Below are positions 37,399-45,336 of a stretch of 64,000 nt of DNA, one piece after another. The notes beneath the pieces are model-generated. The model saw only the letters and a program-made list of their open reading frames with translations, was not told where the DNA came from and did not search any database. The stretch's first letter is position 1; the number at the start of each line of letters is the position of its first letter. A program made the position numbers and the translations under genes. The DNA is from Leisingera sp. ANG-M1 (lineage in GTDB: Bacteria > Pseudomonadota > Alphaproteobacteria > Rhodobacterales > Rhodobacteraceae): positions 186,001 to 250,000 of the forward strand of contig NZ_JWLC01000005.1 in NCBI RefSeq assembly GCF_000813745.1, given 5' to 3'.

Positions 37399-38088
37399 CT
37401 ATTTGCGCGCCAAGGCGTGGTAGAGGTGGGTGAAAGTGGCGGCGCCCAGGATCGGGATCACAAGGTTCACCAGCGGCAGCGACAAGGGCATCGCCATCAG
37501 AGTACCAGCTGCCCAGATGGTGGTGGCATGGCGGCGGCGCAGCTTCTTGGCTTCGGCGGTGCCAACCCGGCGGGCGGCGGCGAGGGTGAAATATTCCCGG
37601 CCCAGCAGGAAACCGTTCAGAGCCCAGAAGATGAACGGCGCTGCCGGCGGGAACAGGAAATAGAGAAACAGCGCCAGGATGTTGGCCGCAATCAGCAGGC
37701 CGAGGAAGTTCACCGTGTCCTTGACCGCGTCCCAGAACGGCACTTTGGCGGCGGGCGGCAGGGCGGGGTAGTGCTTGTCTTCCACTGCCTGGGCAACCTC
37801 ATCCAGGAACATCGAGGTGATCGCCGAGGCGACCGGCACCATCAGGAAAACCGATAGGAACAGCATAAAGAACAGCGAACCGATCGACAGCAGGTCGTCG
37901 ACCCAGGTGACCTGGCCCAGCACCGGCAAAGTCACTTCCGGACCGGCCAGCCATTGGATCAGCATAAGGAAGGCGGCGTAGGCGGCAAACAGCAGCGCGA
38001 TGCTGAGGCCGATGCCGAGGAACAGCACTTTGCGGAAACGCGGGTCGCCGGTCTGGCCGAGGGTCTTGAAGAAGGCGGTGAAGATCAT
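37399..38088 (-). CDS. EI24/CysZ-family membrane protein
   Basis: A 229-residue integral membrane protein with about four to five hydrophobic segments (FLGIGLSIALLFAAYAAFLM, LLSIGSLFFMLFLSVFLMVP, NFLGLLIAANILALFLYFLF, PFIFWALNGFLLGREYF). The FLLGREYFTLAAAR block is the EI24/CysZ hallmark. CysZ imports sulfate in E. coli; for most alphaproteobacterial members the substrate is not established. It overlaps the upstream nitroreductase gene by four bases. Confidence 0.85.
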   Translation of the reverse strand: MIFTAFFKTLGQTGDPRFRKVLFLGIGLSIALLFAAYAAFLMLIQWLAGPEVTLPVLGQVTWVDDLLSIGSLFFMLFLSVFLMVPVASAITSMFLDEVAQAVEDKHYPALPPAAKVPFWDAVKDTVNFLGLLIAANILALFLYFLFPPAAPFIFWALNGFLLGREYFTLAAARRVGTAEAKKLRRRHATTIWAAGTLMAMPLSLPLVNLVIPILGAATFTHLYHALARK

Positions 38089-38663
38089 TCGCTCATCCAG
38101 GTTGTGATGGCGTCCAGGTCCGGGCGCGGGCGCTCGGGCGGGGCGGCGCTTTCGGTGGCTATGTGGATGATCCCGGCAATGCGCTCGTTGGCGGCCAAGT
38201 CAAAGGCGGCCTTGGCAAAACCCGCGTCATGGCTGGCCCAGCCGCTAAGCCAATTGGCACCCCAGCCGGCGGCCAGCGCGGCGTTCAGCAACGCCAGGCA
38301 GACGGCGCCGGCGGAATAGGTCTGTTCCAGAGCGGGGATCTTGGCGCTGTCCTTTTGCACTTCGACCACCACTACGGCCAGCTGCCCCTGATCGAACTGG
38401 CTGCGGCCCTTGGCAATATCCTCGGGGCTTTTGCCAAGGCGGGTGCCTGCTTCTTCGGTCAGGGCGGCGAGGCGGGCCATCGCGGGCTGCTCCACCACGA
38501 TGAAGCGCCAGGGCTCCAGCTTGCCGTGATCGGGAGTGCGGGCGGCAGCGGTCAGGATCGGCTGCAGCTCATCCCGCGTTGGCGCGGGCGCCACCAGCGT
38601 TTTGGCCGGGCGCGAGCGGCGCGACAGCAGGAATTCAAGAGCGGCATCATTGCGTGCGGGCAT
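38085..38663 (-). CDS. Nitroreductase family protein
   Basis: A 192-residue flavoprotein from ATG 38663 (AAAAGG upstream). FLLSRRSRPAKTL is the FMN-phosphate loop, AARTPDHGKLEPWRFIVVE the second loop, and GWGANWLSGWASHD the family's central block, matching the YdjA-type short nitroreductases. Flavin-dependent NAD(P)H reductase activity on quinones or nitro compounds is expected; physiological substrate unknown. It is the first gene of a two-gene operon with the EI24 protein. Confidence 0.9.
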   Translation of the reverse strand: MPARNDAALEFLLSRRSRPAKTLVAPAPTRDELQPILTAAARTPDHGKLEPWRFIVVEQPAMARLAALTEEAGTRLGKSPEDIAKGRSQFDQGQLAVVVVEVQKDSAKIPALEQTYSAGAVCLALLNAALAAGWGANWLSGWASHDAGFAKAAFDLAANERIAGIIHIATESAAPPERPRPDLDAITTWMSE

Positions 38664-38867
38664 ATGTGAAACCTTTTTACATCTGTTGCCGCCTATTTCG
38701 GCGGCCATGGGTGTTTTTTCAAGAGCCGATTGGCCTTGCGGGCCGCAGGTGTGCTGCGAATGCAGCAGGGCGGCGGGCTGGGTTTCGCGAGCAAGGTGAT
38801 AGCGGCGGGACGAGGGCAAAGTCAAAGCCTATGGCGTTTGCGGGATGCACAGGGCATGTGTGGCCAT

Positions 38868-39149
38868 ATGGGAAAGCCAAAGAAGAAAGACCTGCCGGAC
38901 CTAAGCCATTTGTGCGTGCCGGGCGCAGAGATCGCGGTCCGGGCCACGCCCAAGGCGGCCCGCAATGCGATTGTGCAGGCAGAGGGGGAGCTGAAGGTCT
39001 TTGTCACGGCCGCGCCGGAAAACGGCAAGGCAAATGACGCCATCCGCCAGCTTCTGGCCGCGGCCATGGGCACGGCAGGTTCAAATCTGGAGCTGCGCCG
39101 CGGTTCAGCCTCCCGCAGCAAGCTGTTTGTCTATACCGGCCCGGCCTGA
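38868..39149 (+). CDS. DUF167 (YggU) family protein
   Basis: A 93-residue protein beginning MGKPKKKDLPDL at ATG 38868 (ATG 38856 is an alternative). The DUF167 core is present: IAVRATPKAARNAIV, KVFVTAAPENGKANDAI, LELRRGSASRSKLFVY. Function unknown; single-copy and widespread. The ribosome site is weak for both starts. Confidence 0.88.
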   Translation: MGKPKKKDLPDLSHLCVPGAEIAVRATPKAARNAIVQAEGELKVFVTAAPENGKANDAIRQLLAAAMGTAGSNLELRRGSASRSKLFVYTGPA

Positions 39150-39167
39150 CTGCCAGGGACCTGGCGG

Positions 39168-39407
39168 CTAGTCGTCGTCGGGCACCAGCCTGTAGACGCC
39201 CTCGGGCAGATCCAGCGCTGCCGCCAGATCCCGCACCTGGTTATGCGACAGCGTGATCTTCTGCACGCTGTCGGTGCGCGGGTCGAATTGCTCGACCGTG
39301 ACGCATTCGGCAAAGGAATTGATGGTCACATCCTCGTTGAGCGGGGTGCTGTCCTCGTCCACCAGGGTGATGACCGTCGAGTCAAATTCATGTTCGATGG
39401 TAAACAT
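39168..39407 (-). CDS. Conserved hypothetical small protein (79 aa)
   Basis: From ATG 39407 (GAAGG upstream) the product MFTIEHEFDSTVITLVDED continues into a beta-rich part (ECVTVEQFDPRTDSVQKITL) and a final helix (QVRDLAAALDLPEG). The sequence is strongly acidic with normal codon use and no membrane segment. It resembles a recurring roseobacter hypothetical protein, but I know no function. It converges on the DUF167 gene with an 18-base gap. Confidence 0.75.
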   Translation of the reverse strand: MFTIEHEFDSTVITLVDEDSTPLNEDVTINSFAECVTVEQFDPRTDSVQKITLSHNQVRDLAAALDLPEGVYRLVPDDD

Positions 39408-39558
39408 GCCTTCAGCCTGCCATTGCGGGCTACGGTCTGGCAAGGCCTTGCAATTGCAGTTCTTAACTGCGCTTGCAGCGGCAATGTTCCGCTGCTGCGC
39501 AATTGCCATTCCCGGCGCTGGCACGGTACAGTGGCGGCGAATTGCAAAAGGATCCCCC

Positions 39559-40272
39559 ATGCGCCGTTTTCTGTGCCTGCTTGCCTTTGCCATCAGCGCC
39601 TGCGACGTGGCGATCGAGCCTGCGCCGCAATCCGTTCCGGTTGCTCAGACGCCCCGGGTGCAGGGCTTGGCGCCAGCCCAGGCGCGCCAGGCCTTTGCCA
39701 CCGTCACACGCCGGGTGGAGCCGGTGGCAGAGCGCGAATGCCGCCAGCGCACCCAAGGCCTCAACTGCGATTTCCTGATCCGGATCGACCCGAACCCGAA
39801 TGCCGCACCCAACGCTTATCAAAGCCTCGATCGCTCAGGGCGGCCTGTCATCACCTTCACCCAGCGGATGCTGGGGCAGATTGCCAACCAGGATGAGCTG
39901 GCCTTTGTGATGTCGCACGAAGCCGCGCACCACATCCGCGGCCACCTGGCGCGGCAGGCGCAGAACTCAGCTCTGGTCAGCGTAGGCGCGGGGCTCATCA
40001 CCGCTCTGGCAGGGGGCAGCGCGGCCACCGTATCCACCGCGCAGGATGTAGGCGGCTTTGTTGGTGCCCGCAGCTATTCCAAGGATTTCGAGCTGGAAGC
40101 GGATGAGCTGGGCACCATCATCACCCATAAATCCGGCTACCGCCCCAGCGTCGGCGTGCGCTTCTTCAACCGGCTGCCGGATCCCGGCGACCGTTTCCTT
40201 GGCACGCACCCTGCCAACCCCGACCGTGTACGGGTGGTGCAGTCCACCATTGACCGCCACGGGCTGAACTGA
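39559..40272 (+). CDS. M48-family metallopeptidase lipoprotein
   Basis: A 237-residue protein from ATG 39559 (AAAAGGA upstream). The leader ends in a lipobox with Cys15 (FAISAC), so it is anchored as a periplasmic lipoprotein. The zinc site is HEAAH at residues 120-124 in MSHEAAHHIRGHL, with the third ligand in FELEADELG. The C-terminal SGYRPSVGVRFFNRL and GTHPANPDRV blocks are typical of the BepA/LoiP-like group, which degrade or mature outer-membrane proteins. The yigZ-like gene follows after two bases. Confidence 0.9.
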   Translation: MRRFLCLLAFAISACDVAIEPAPQSVPVAQTPRVQGLAPAQARQAFATVTRRVEPVAERECRQRTQGLNCDFLIRIDPNPNAAPNAYQSLDRSGRPVITFTQRMLGQIANQDELAFVMSHEAAHHIRGHLARQAQNSALVSVGAGLITALAGGSAATVSTAQDVGGFVGARSYSKDFELEADELGTIITHKSGYRPSVGVRFFNRLPDPGDRFLGTHPANPDRVRVVQSTIDRHGLN

Positions 40273-40274
40273 CG

Positions 40275-40664
40275 ATGGCCAAAGACCAGACTGCACCGGC
40301 GCTGACGATGCTTGGCGTGGTGCTGACCGACCGAGGCTCGAAATACGCGGTAACCGGGGCAAAGGCCATCTCGCGCCAAGAGATCGACGCGGTGCTGGCG
40401 GAACTCAAGACAGACCGCGCCTACGCCAAGGCAACTCACAACACCTGGGCGGCGGTACTGCCCACCGGCGGGCTCAAAGCTGATGACGGCGAGACCGGGG
40501 CCGGCATGGTGATTCTGCGGATGATGGAGCGCGAAGGCCTCAAGGATCACGTGATCATCGTCACCCGCTGGTACGGCGGCAAAAAGCTGGGCGGCGACCG
40601 GTTCCGGCGCGTTCAGGATGCAGTGCGTGCGTATTTCGACCACCTGGGCGGGAAATCTGCATAA
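40275..40664 (+). CDS. YigZ/IMPACT N-terminal domain (UPF0029) protein
   Basis: A 129-residue protein starting two bases after the peptidase stop. The signature of the family is visible: RAYAKATHNTWAA, then KADDGETGAGMVIL, then VIIVTRWYGGKKLGGDRFRR. It lacks the second YigZ domain (DUF1949), so it is about 60% of the E. coli length and consists of the core alone. Likely cotranscribed with the M48 lipoprotein. Function unproven; the eukaryotic relative regulates translation through GCN1. Confidence 0.88.
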   Translation: MAKDQTAPALTMLGVVLTDRGSKYAVTGAKAISRQEIDAVLAELKTDRAYAKATHNTWAAVLPTGGLKADDGETGAGMVILRMMEREGLKDHVIIVTRWYGGKKLGGDRFRRVQDAVRAYFDHLGGKSA

Positions 40665-40676
40665 ATCCGGTCCCGT

Positions 40677-40690
40677 TTGACCTGCATCAA
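40677..40690 (+). promoter_or_regulatory. Perfect FNR/FnrL box upstream of DUF6455 genes
   Basis: TTGAC-CTGC-ATCAA matches the alphaproteobacterial FnrL consensus TTGAY-N4-RTCAA at every defined base. Its centre is 71 bases before the DUF6455 start at 40755. If it is a class II site (centre at -41.5), transcription would begin near 40725, and TAAGCT at 40713-40718 sits where a -10 belongs. Low-oxygen activation of the tandem DUF6455 genes is therefore predicted. Confidence 0.7.
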
Positions 40691-40754
40691 GTTGACGCTG
40701 CCGCCGCGCGGGTAAGCTGCACCCTGGATGAATGATTCATAGGGGATGCGCGCG

Positions 40755-41018
40755 ATGACCACCCAGGCAGAACTGAAGAAACACGCTGAACTGTTCGACC
40801 GGATGGCCGCCACTGTCGGTCTCGATCTGGAACAGGACGCGGTGGAGGGCAATCTGCGCTTCGACGAGATTGCCGAAGCGGTGCTGCGCTGCACCCGCTG
40901 CGGCGGTGTCGGCGCCTGCCAGAAATGGCTGGCCGAAGGCCCGCGCCCGGGCGCCGACGCCCCCGATTTCTGCCGCAACCGCGACCTGCTGGCCTATCTG
41001 AACGAACAGCACGGCTGA
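40755..41018 (+). CDS. DUF6455 family protein, paralogue A
   Basis: An 87-residue protein from ATG 40755 (AGGGG nine bases upstream; ATG 40746 is too close to that site). It is helical, with the cysteine motif RCTRCGGVGACQKWL (C-x2-C-x5-C) at residues ~47-60 and a later FCRN cysteine. The pattern fits a small metal- or cluster-binding helical protein. No function is established for DUF6455. It heads a set of three consecutive paralogues under a perfect FNR box. Confidence 0.85.
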   Translation: MTTQAELKKHAELFDRMAATVGLDLEQDAVEGNLRFDEIAEAVLRCTRCGGVGACQKWLAEGPRPGADAPDFCRNRDLLAYLNEQHG

Positions 41019-41045
41019 GACGTCCCTTTTACAGGAGTTAAAGAC

Positions 41046-41306
41046 ATGCAGCCATTGGGGGACCCCCTGCATCACCTGCGGCTGGTGGCCCGGATGGGCC
41101 AGGCCGTGGGGGCCGATCTGTCCGGCGCCTTTGATTCCGGCGCCATAAGCCCCGAGGACTGGGCAGCCATGATCACCCGCTGCCGGGGCTGCGAAGCGCC
41201 GCAGCGCTGCGAGGCGTTCCTGGATGCAAACAGAACCGCAGAGGCCCCGATGCCGGGCTGCCGCAATGCAGAGGCGCTGATGCAGCTGAAGGACCGCACC
41301 GCATGA
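41046..41306 (+). CDS. DUF6455 family protein, paralogue B
   Basis: An 86-residue protein from ATG 41046 (AGGAG upstream), 27 bases after paralogue A. Layout is the same: N-terminal helices (LHHLRLVARMGQAVGADL), then the cysteine motif RCRGCEAPQRCEAFL, then a GCRNAEAL segment with the fourth cysteine. It overlaps paralogue C by four bases (ATGA). Confidence 0.85.
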   Translation: MQPLGDPLHHLRLVARMGQAVGADLSGAFDSGAISPEDWAAMITRCRGCEAPQRCEAFLDANRTAEAPMPGCRNAEALMQLKDRTA

Positions 41307-41581
41307 AGGACCTGGCAGCAGAGGCCGAGGGCCTGGGCAATATCTTCCGCCACCTGTGGCTGCTGCAGGCCGTGGCCAAGGCCGCGGGCGTTGATCTGAC
41401 CGCAGAAATGCGCTCCGGCCGCCTCAGCGGGCTGGAATACGCGCAAATGGTCACCCAGTGCCGGGGCGCAGGCTGCAGCAAATCCTGCGCCTTGTGGAAC
41501 TCTGCCCGCCGCGGCGATGAGCCGCCCGCAGTGCCGGAGTTCTGTCCCAGTACCAGGATCTTCAAGCGGCTGATGGACTGA
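41303..41581 (+). CDS. DUF6455 family protein, paralogue C
   Basis: A 92-residue protein whose ATG overlaps the stop of paralogue B. N-terminal helices (NIFRHLWLLQAVAKAAGVDL) are followed by a variant cysteine motif QCRGAGCSKSCALWN, in which the second cysteine is shifted by two residues, and a terminal FCPSTRIF. The shift suggests altered metal binding or partner specificity compared with A and B. Same transcript. Confidence 0.85.
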   Translation: MKDLAAEAEGLGNIFRHLWLLQAVAKAAGVDLTAEMRSGRLSGLEYAQMVTQCRGAGCSKSCALWNSARRGDEPPAVPEFCPSTRIFKRLMD

Positions 41582-41600
41582 CCGCCGGGCCGCAGCCCGG

Positions 41601-41855
41601 TTACAGCTTGGAGTGGCTGCCGTCGCAGCGCGGCGTGTTCTGCGAATGCTTGCAGCCGCAGAAGAACACCTTGCCGTCCTTCTCGGCCGTGTATTTCACC
41701 GGCTCGAACCCGGTGCCCTTGTGCGAGCCGTCGCAGAACGGCTGCTTGCTGGACTTGCCGCAGGCGCACCAGAAATAGGATTTCCCCTCCTTCACCTCGA
41801 CGGGGAAGGGGGCTTTCTGGGCAATCTCCGGCGCACCGGTGTCGTCGCTTGGCAT
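41601..41855 (-). CDS. CDGSH iron-sulfur domain protein, two domains
   Basis: An 84-residue protein from ATG 41855. It has two MitoNEET-type clusters: CACG-x8-CDGSH (residues ~30-45) and CGCK-x8-CDGSH (~68-83). Each pattern of three Cys and one His binds a labile 2Fe-2S cluster. Such tandem prokaryotic forms are small soluble redox or cluster-transfer proteins. It converges on the DUF6455 trio across 19 bases. Proximity to cysteine-rich, FNR-linked genes is suggestive only. Confidence 0.92.
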   Translation of the reverse strand: MPSDDTGAPEIAQKAPFPVEVKEGKSYFWCACGKSSKQPFCDGSHKGTGFEPVKYTAEKDGKVFFCGCKHSQNTPRCDGSHSKL

Positions 41856-41929
41856 GGCTGGGGGCTCTCCCTGGCTTTGCTGGTTTGTCGTCGGGGCAAG
41901 GCGGCCCGCCAAGAGCCGCCCCCCAAATC

Positions 41930-42325
41930 CTACTTTAGCTTAATGACAAAGTGTTTCAGCACCTTTTCCTTGATTTCCCAGGTGCCGTTGAAATCCGCCT
42001 CCACCACAAAGGCATCGCCGGGCCCGACCTCGTTGGAGCTGCCGCCTTCCGGGGTGATGACAATCCGCCCCTCGATCAGATGCACGAATTCCCAGGCCGC
42101 GTAAGTTGCGTGATAGGTGCCCGGTGTCGCTTCCCACCAGCCGCTGATGATGCCGCCATCCTCCGAGGTATACTCGATCCAGGTCTTCATCGAGGGCGCG
42201 CCGTCCAGTTTCTTCCAGCCTTCCAGGTCCTCCAGAATCGGCTCCACGGAACGGTCGGGCAGTTTGCTAAATGATGGTCTGGTCACGGTAATCTCCACTG
42301 TTGCGTTATGGTTTTCCTGGGGCAA
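41930..42325 (-). CDS. Cupin domain-containing protein
   Basis: A cupin of up to 131 residues (DUF861-like; DGGIISGWWEATPGTYHATY, WEFVHLIEGRIVITPEGG, VGPGDAFVVEADFNGTWEIKE). The start is uncertain: TTG 42325 has AAGAAAG nearby, and in-frame GTG codons lie ~9-12 codons further in; no in-frame ATG exists before the domain. The metal ligands of classical cupins are only partly conserved (E in GWWEATPG, H in FVHL). It is 74 bases upstream of the CDGSH gene on the same strand. Function unknown. Confidence 0.8.
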   Translation of the reverse strand: MPQENHNATVEITVTRPSFSKLPDRSVEPILEDLEGWKKLDGAPSMKTWIEYTSEDGGIISGWWEATPGTYHATYAAWEFVHLIEGRIVITPEGGSSNEVGPGDAFVVEADFNGTWEIKEKVLKHFVIKLK

Positions 42326-42467
42326 TGGCTTTCTTCATGGGAAATAAATATAACTCAAAGTGGCGGTCCTGTAACCGGCCTGCCGGCGGGAGGGCGCTGT
42401 GCCGCAAATGGCCAGGTTTGCCTTCTCCCCCATTGCGCCCCGCCGCGGCTGCCGCCAGAGTGCCGCG

Positions 42468-42821
42468 ATGAAGTATTTTCTGACGCGATTGAAACTGCGC
42501 ACCATCTGGAGCTGGGCCGGCTGCCGCGATGCCTGGGCCAATGAGCATTCCTTCCGCACCTGGGTCTGGGCCAACCTGGCCTCCGCCGCCCTGGCCCTGT
42601 GGCTGCCTTTGGAGCCCGCCGAGCGCGCGCTGATCCTGGCCCTGGGCATTCTGGTGCTGGCGGCCGAGCTGCTGAACACCGCAATTGAGCGGGCGGTGGA
42701 TTACATCTCCAAAGACCACCACGAGCTGGCCCGCCGCGCCAAGGACGCAGGCAGCGCCGGCGTGGCGGTGACGGCGGTTGCGGCCGGGGTTGCGTGGGTT
42801 GTGGTGCTGGCTGGGCTATAG
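42468..42821 (+). CDS. dgkA: Diacylglycerol kinase
   Basis: A 117-residue prokaryotic-type integral membrane kinase with three helices. The catalytic signature is AAELLNTAIERAVDYISKDHHELARRAKDAGSAGV-like, here seen as ELLNTAIE (active-site Glu) and KDAGSAGVAV. It phosphorylates diacylglycerol to phosphatidate for phospholipid recycling. The ribosome site before ATG 42468 is weak. It is divergent from the cupin gene. Confidence 0.92.
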   Translation: MKYFLTRLKLRTIWSWAGCRDAWANEHSFRTWVWANLASAALALWLPLEPAERALILALGILVLAAELLNTAIERAVDYISKDHHELARRAKDAGSAGVAVTAVAAGVAWVVVLAGL

Positions 42822-42832
42822 GGAAGCCAAAT

Positions 42833-42893
42833 GCCCGCGCAAAGCGCGGGCAGCGCCCGACCCTCCCCACGGGAGGGCGCTTCGCACCCACCC
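42833..42893 (+). repeat. Structured intergenic repeat, copy 1
   Basis: Begins with hairpin GCCCGCGC-AAA-GCGCGGGC (42833-42851) and continues into a 46-base block (42848-42893) that is 40/46 identical to 45199-45244. In the block GCGCCC pairs with GGGCGC; copy 2 has GCCCCC/GGGGGC, a compensated pair change. It lies just after dgkA. Confidence 0.75.
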
Positions 42894-42964
42894 AGGGTCA
42901 GGCGCTACGAAGGAAGAAACCGCGCATCTAGAGATGGGTAGATAGGATTTGAGAGTGACTGCCT

Positions 42965-43657
42965 TTAAAACTTCGCGGAAAAAAGCAATCCGTTCCTCCT
43001 TACGAGTACATCAACTTGACCGACCGACCACTCGTAACTGGCAATAATTTCCTCGGCACAATTGCGCAACTCTGACTGAGTTTCTTCATTGAAAGAAATC
43101 ATACACTCAGAATAAAGGACTAATACTGTATCCTTCGCGTATTCTTTGGAGCTTTTTTTCTTAGCGACTTGATCAAGACACTTCAGTGTCTCGGCCATCA
43201 ATTTCTTACTTGTGGTGCTGGATTTTCCGGAGGCAACAACGACCCTTGCGTTTGGGCCTCTGCCTTCTCTTTTGTATTCCGACAATCCAGATGCCTCTCC
43301 GTGATCAGAGAGGTAGACATTGAGTAAGTGTTCTTGCTGACCGTTAGTCCCGCGACCAATCTCAATTCGCTCTGTTTGTTCGGCGTCGCTCCACGTAACT
43401 TCAGCATCATAGGGCTGGTTGCCATCTATTACTCTACCGAGACAGGCTGGACGTCGAATTTTCATCCATTCAATTAATGGGAGTAACTCTTCGCCTGCCA
43501 ACTTAAACAACCTTCCGTGTTTGCCTTGGCGGCACCTCTTATTTTCGTCACTCTCTTCGTCAGACTCAAAAATCTCTGTGAAAGCTTGCTCTAGGTCTTC
43601 GACAGTTTGGAAGTTCTGTATGAAATCTTGTAGATCTATCAATGACCTAGACATCAT
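42965..43657 (-). CDS. Orphan low-GC hypothetical protein (230 aa)
   Basis: Starts MMSRSLIDLQDFIQNFQTVE at ATG 43657. Base composition is far lower in GC than all neighbours and the codon choice is unlike the genome, so recent acquisition is likely. The N-terminal ~60 residues are acidic and helical (FTEIFESDEESDENKRCRQG). The centre has ARVVVASGKSSTTSKKLMAE, and the C-terminus is alpha/beta (QVDVLVRRNGLLFSAKF). No family, signal peptide or membrane segment is recognised. It sits between two copies of a structured repeat, with rimO. A defence or stress role is possible but unsupported. Confidence 0.7.
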   Translation of the reverse strand: MMSRSLIDLQDFIQNFQTVEDLEQAFTEIFESDEESDENKRCRQGKHGRLFKLAGEELLPLIEWMKIRRPACLGRVIDGNQPYDAEVTWSDAEQTERIEIGRGTNGQQEHLLNVYLSDHGEASGLSEYKREGRGPNARVVVASGKSSTTSKKLMAETLKCLDQVAKKKSSKEYAKDTVLVLYSECMISFNEETQSELRNCAEEIIASYEWSVGQVDVLVRRNGLLFSAKF

Positions 43658-43662
43658 AACTC

Positions 43663-45081
43663 CTAACTAGCCAATCCGCCCCACAAGTCATACTCCCCCG
43701 CCTCATCAACTTCAACGGTCACCAGATCGCCCGCCTGCAACCCGTCCGTTCCCTCATCAATGAACAGGTTGCCGTCGATCTCCGGCGCGTCGGCCTTGGT
43801 GCGGCAGGTGGCGATGCCGTCTTCGTCGATGTCGTCGACAATGACCTGCATTGTCTGGCCGACCTTGGCCTCCAGCTTGGCTTCGGAGATCGCCTGGGCC
43901 TTCTCCATGAACCGCTCCCAGCGCTCCTGCTTCACCTCTTCCGGCACATGGTCCGGCAGGTCGTTTGAGCGGGCGCCGTCGACGTTTTCGTATTTAAAAC
44001 AACCCACCCGGTCCAGCTGCGCCTCGTCCATCCAATCGAGCAGGTGCTGGAACTCACGCTCGGTCTCGCCCGGGTAGCCGACGATGAAGGTGGAGCGCAG
44101 GGTGATGTCGGGGCAGGTCGCGCGCCAGGCGTTGATCTCGTCCAGCGTTTTGGCGGCGGCGGCAGGGCGGGCCATGCGCTTCAGCACATCCGGGTGGGCG
44201 TGCTGGAAGGGGATGTCCAGATAGGGCAGCAGTGCGTTGTCCGGGTCCGCCATCAGCGGGATCAGCTCGCGCACATGCGGGTAGGGGTAGACATAGTGCA
44301 GCCGCACCCACAGGTCCTCGGCCGGGGCCAGCCTGCCCAGCTCGCGGGAGAGGTCGAGGATATGGCTGCGCACCTCCTCGCCTTTCCAGGGATGGGTGGA
44401 GTACTTGCGGTCGAGCCCATAGGCAGAGGTGTCCTGGCTGATCACCAGCAGTTCGCGCACGCCGGCTTCGACCAGCTTTTCCGCCTCGCGCAGCACTGCA
44501 TGGACGGGGCGCGACGCCAGCTTGCCGCGCATATCCGGAATGATGCAGAACTTGCACTTGTGATTGCAGCCCTCGGAAATCTTGAGGTAGCTGAAGTGCC
44601 GCGGGGTGAGCTTGACGCCCGCCGCGGGCAGCAGATCCACATAAGGGTTGGGGGCGGGCGGCACCGCGGAATGCACCGCGTCCAGCACCTGCTCGTACTG
44701 ATGCGGGCCGGTGACCGCATGGATGCGCGGGTGATGCTCGCGGATGTAGTCCGGCTCGGCGCCGAGGCAGCCGGTCACGATCACCTTGCCGTTTTCCTTC
44801 AGCGCCTCGCCGATCGCCTCCAGGCTTTCCGCCTTGGCGCTGTCGAGGAAGCCGCAGGTGTTGACGATCACCGCATCGGCGCCCGCGTAGTCGGGCGAAA
44901 TGCCATACCCTTCCGCACGCAGCCGGGTGAGGATGCGCTCGCTGTCCACCAGCGCCTTGGGGCAGCCGAGCGAGACCATGCCGAGGGTCGGCTGATCGCT
45001 TTGACTTCCAGGGCGGGACGCCTCACCGAACTGCGGGCGGGGGGCGAGGTCGGGGCGGAGATCTGGCGGATTGCTGGTCAT
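43663..45081 (-). CDS. rimO: Ribosomal protein S12 methylthiotransferase
   Basis: A 472-residue radical-SAM enzyme that methylthiolates Asp88 of ribosomal protein S12. The N-terminal UPF0004 domain has its three cysteines (LGCPK, NTCGF, TGCLG); the radical-SAM cluster motif is CNHKCKFC. The C-terminal TRAM domain ends EYDLWGG. ATG 45081 is chosen as the first start consistent with family length. It is flanked by the low-GC orphan (6-base gap) and the mosaic pentapeptide gene. Confidence 0.96.
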   Translation of the reverse strand: MTSNPPDLRPDLAPRPQFGEASRPGSQSDQPTLGMVSLGCPKALVDSERILTRLRAEGYGISPDYAGADAVIVNTCGFLDSAKAESLEAIGEALKENGKVIVTGCLGAEPDYIREHHPRIHAVTGPHQYEQVLDAVHSAVPPAPNPYVDLLPAAGVKLTPRHFSYLKISEGCNHKCKFCIIPDMRGKLASRPVHAVLREAEKLVEAGVRELLVISQDTSAYGLDRKYSTHPWKGEEVRSHILDLSRELGRLAPAEDLWVRLHYVYPYPHVRELIPLMADPDNALLPYLDIPFQHAHPDVLKRMARPAAAAKTLDEINAWRATCPDITLRSTFIVGYPGETEREFQHLLDWMDEAQLDRVGCFKYENVDGARSNDLPDHVPEEVKQERWERFMEKAQAISEAKLEAKVGQTMQVIVDDIDEDGIATCRTKADAPEIDGNLFIDEGTDGLQAGDLVTVEVDEAGEYDLWGGLAS

Positions 45082-45183
45082 GCGCGCGCGTATATCAGGA
45101 ATGCCGCGGGAGGCAAGAAAAACGGGGGTGCCTTGCGTGCACCGCCCGTTCACCCCCTGTGCACCGGTAACGGCTCTTTCACC

Positions 45184-45244
45184 GCCCGGCTGCAGGCCGG
45201 GCAGCCCCCGACCTCCCCCACGGGAGGGGGCTTCACCCCCACCC
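45184..45244 (+). repeat. Structured intergenic repeat, copy 2
   Basis: Hairpin GCCCGGC-TGCAG-GCCGGGC (45184-45202), then the 46-base block 45199-45244 matching copy 1 at 42848-42893 in the same orientation. It precedes the pentapeptide gene by ~90 bases and, with copy 1, brackets the orphan gene and rimO. Confidence 0.75.
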
Positions 45245-45336
45245 GAGGCCGGGGACTGCCCTCCGTTAAGTGTTGAAGCCGCGGCCCCAAAGCCCGTAGC
45301 CTGCGGCAAAGCCTATTTGCATGACGAGAGCGATTG

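Noticed and set aside
40737-41075. Minus-strand frame opposite the first DUF6455 gene
   Set aside because: Shadow; cysteine motifs and ribosome sites support the plus-strand genes.
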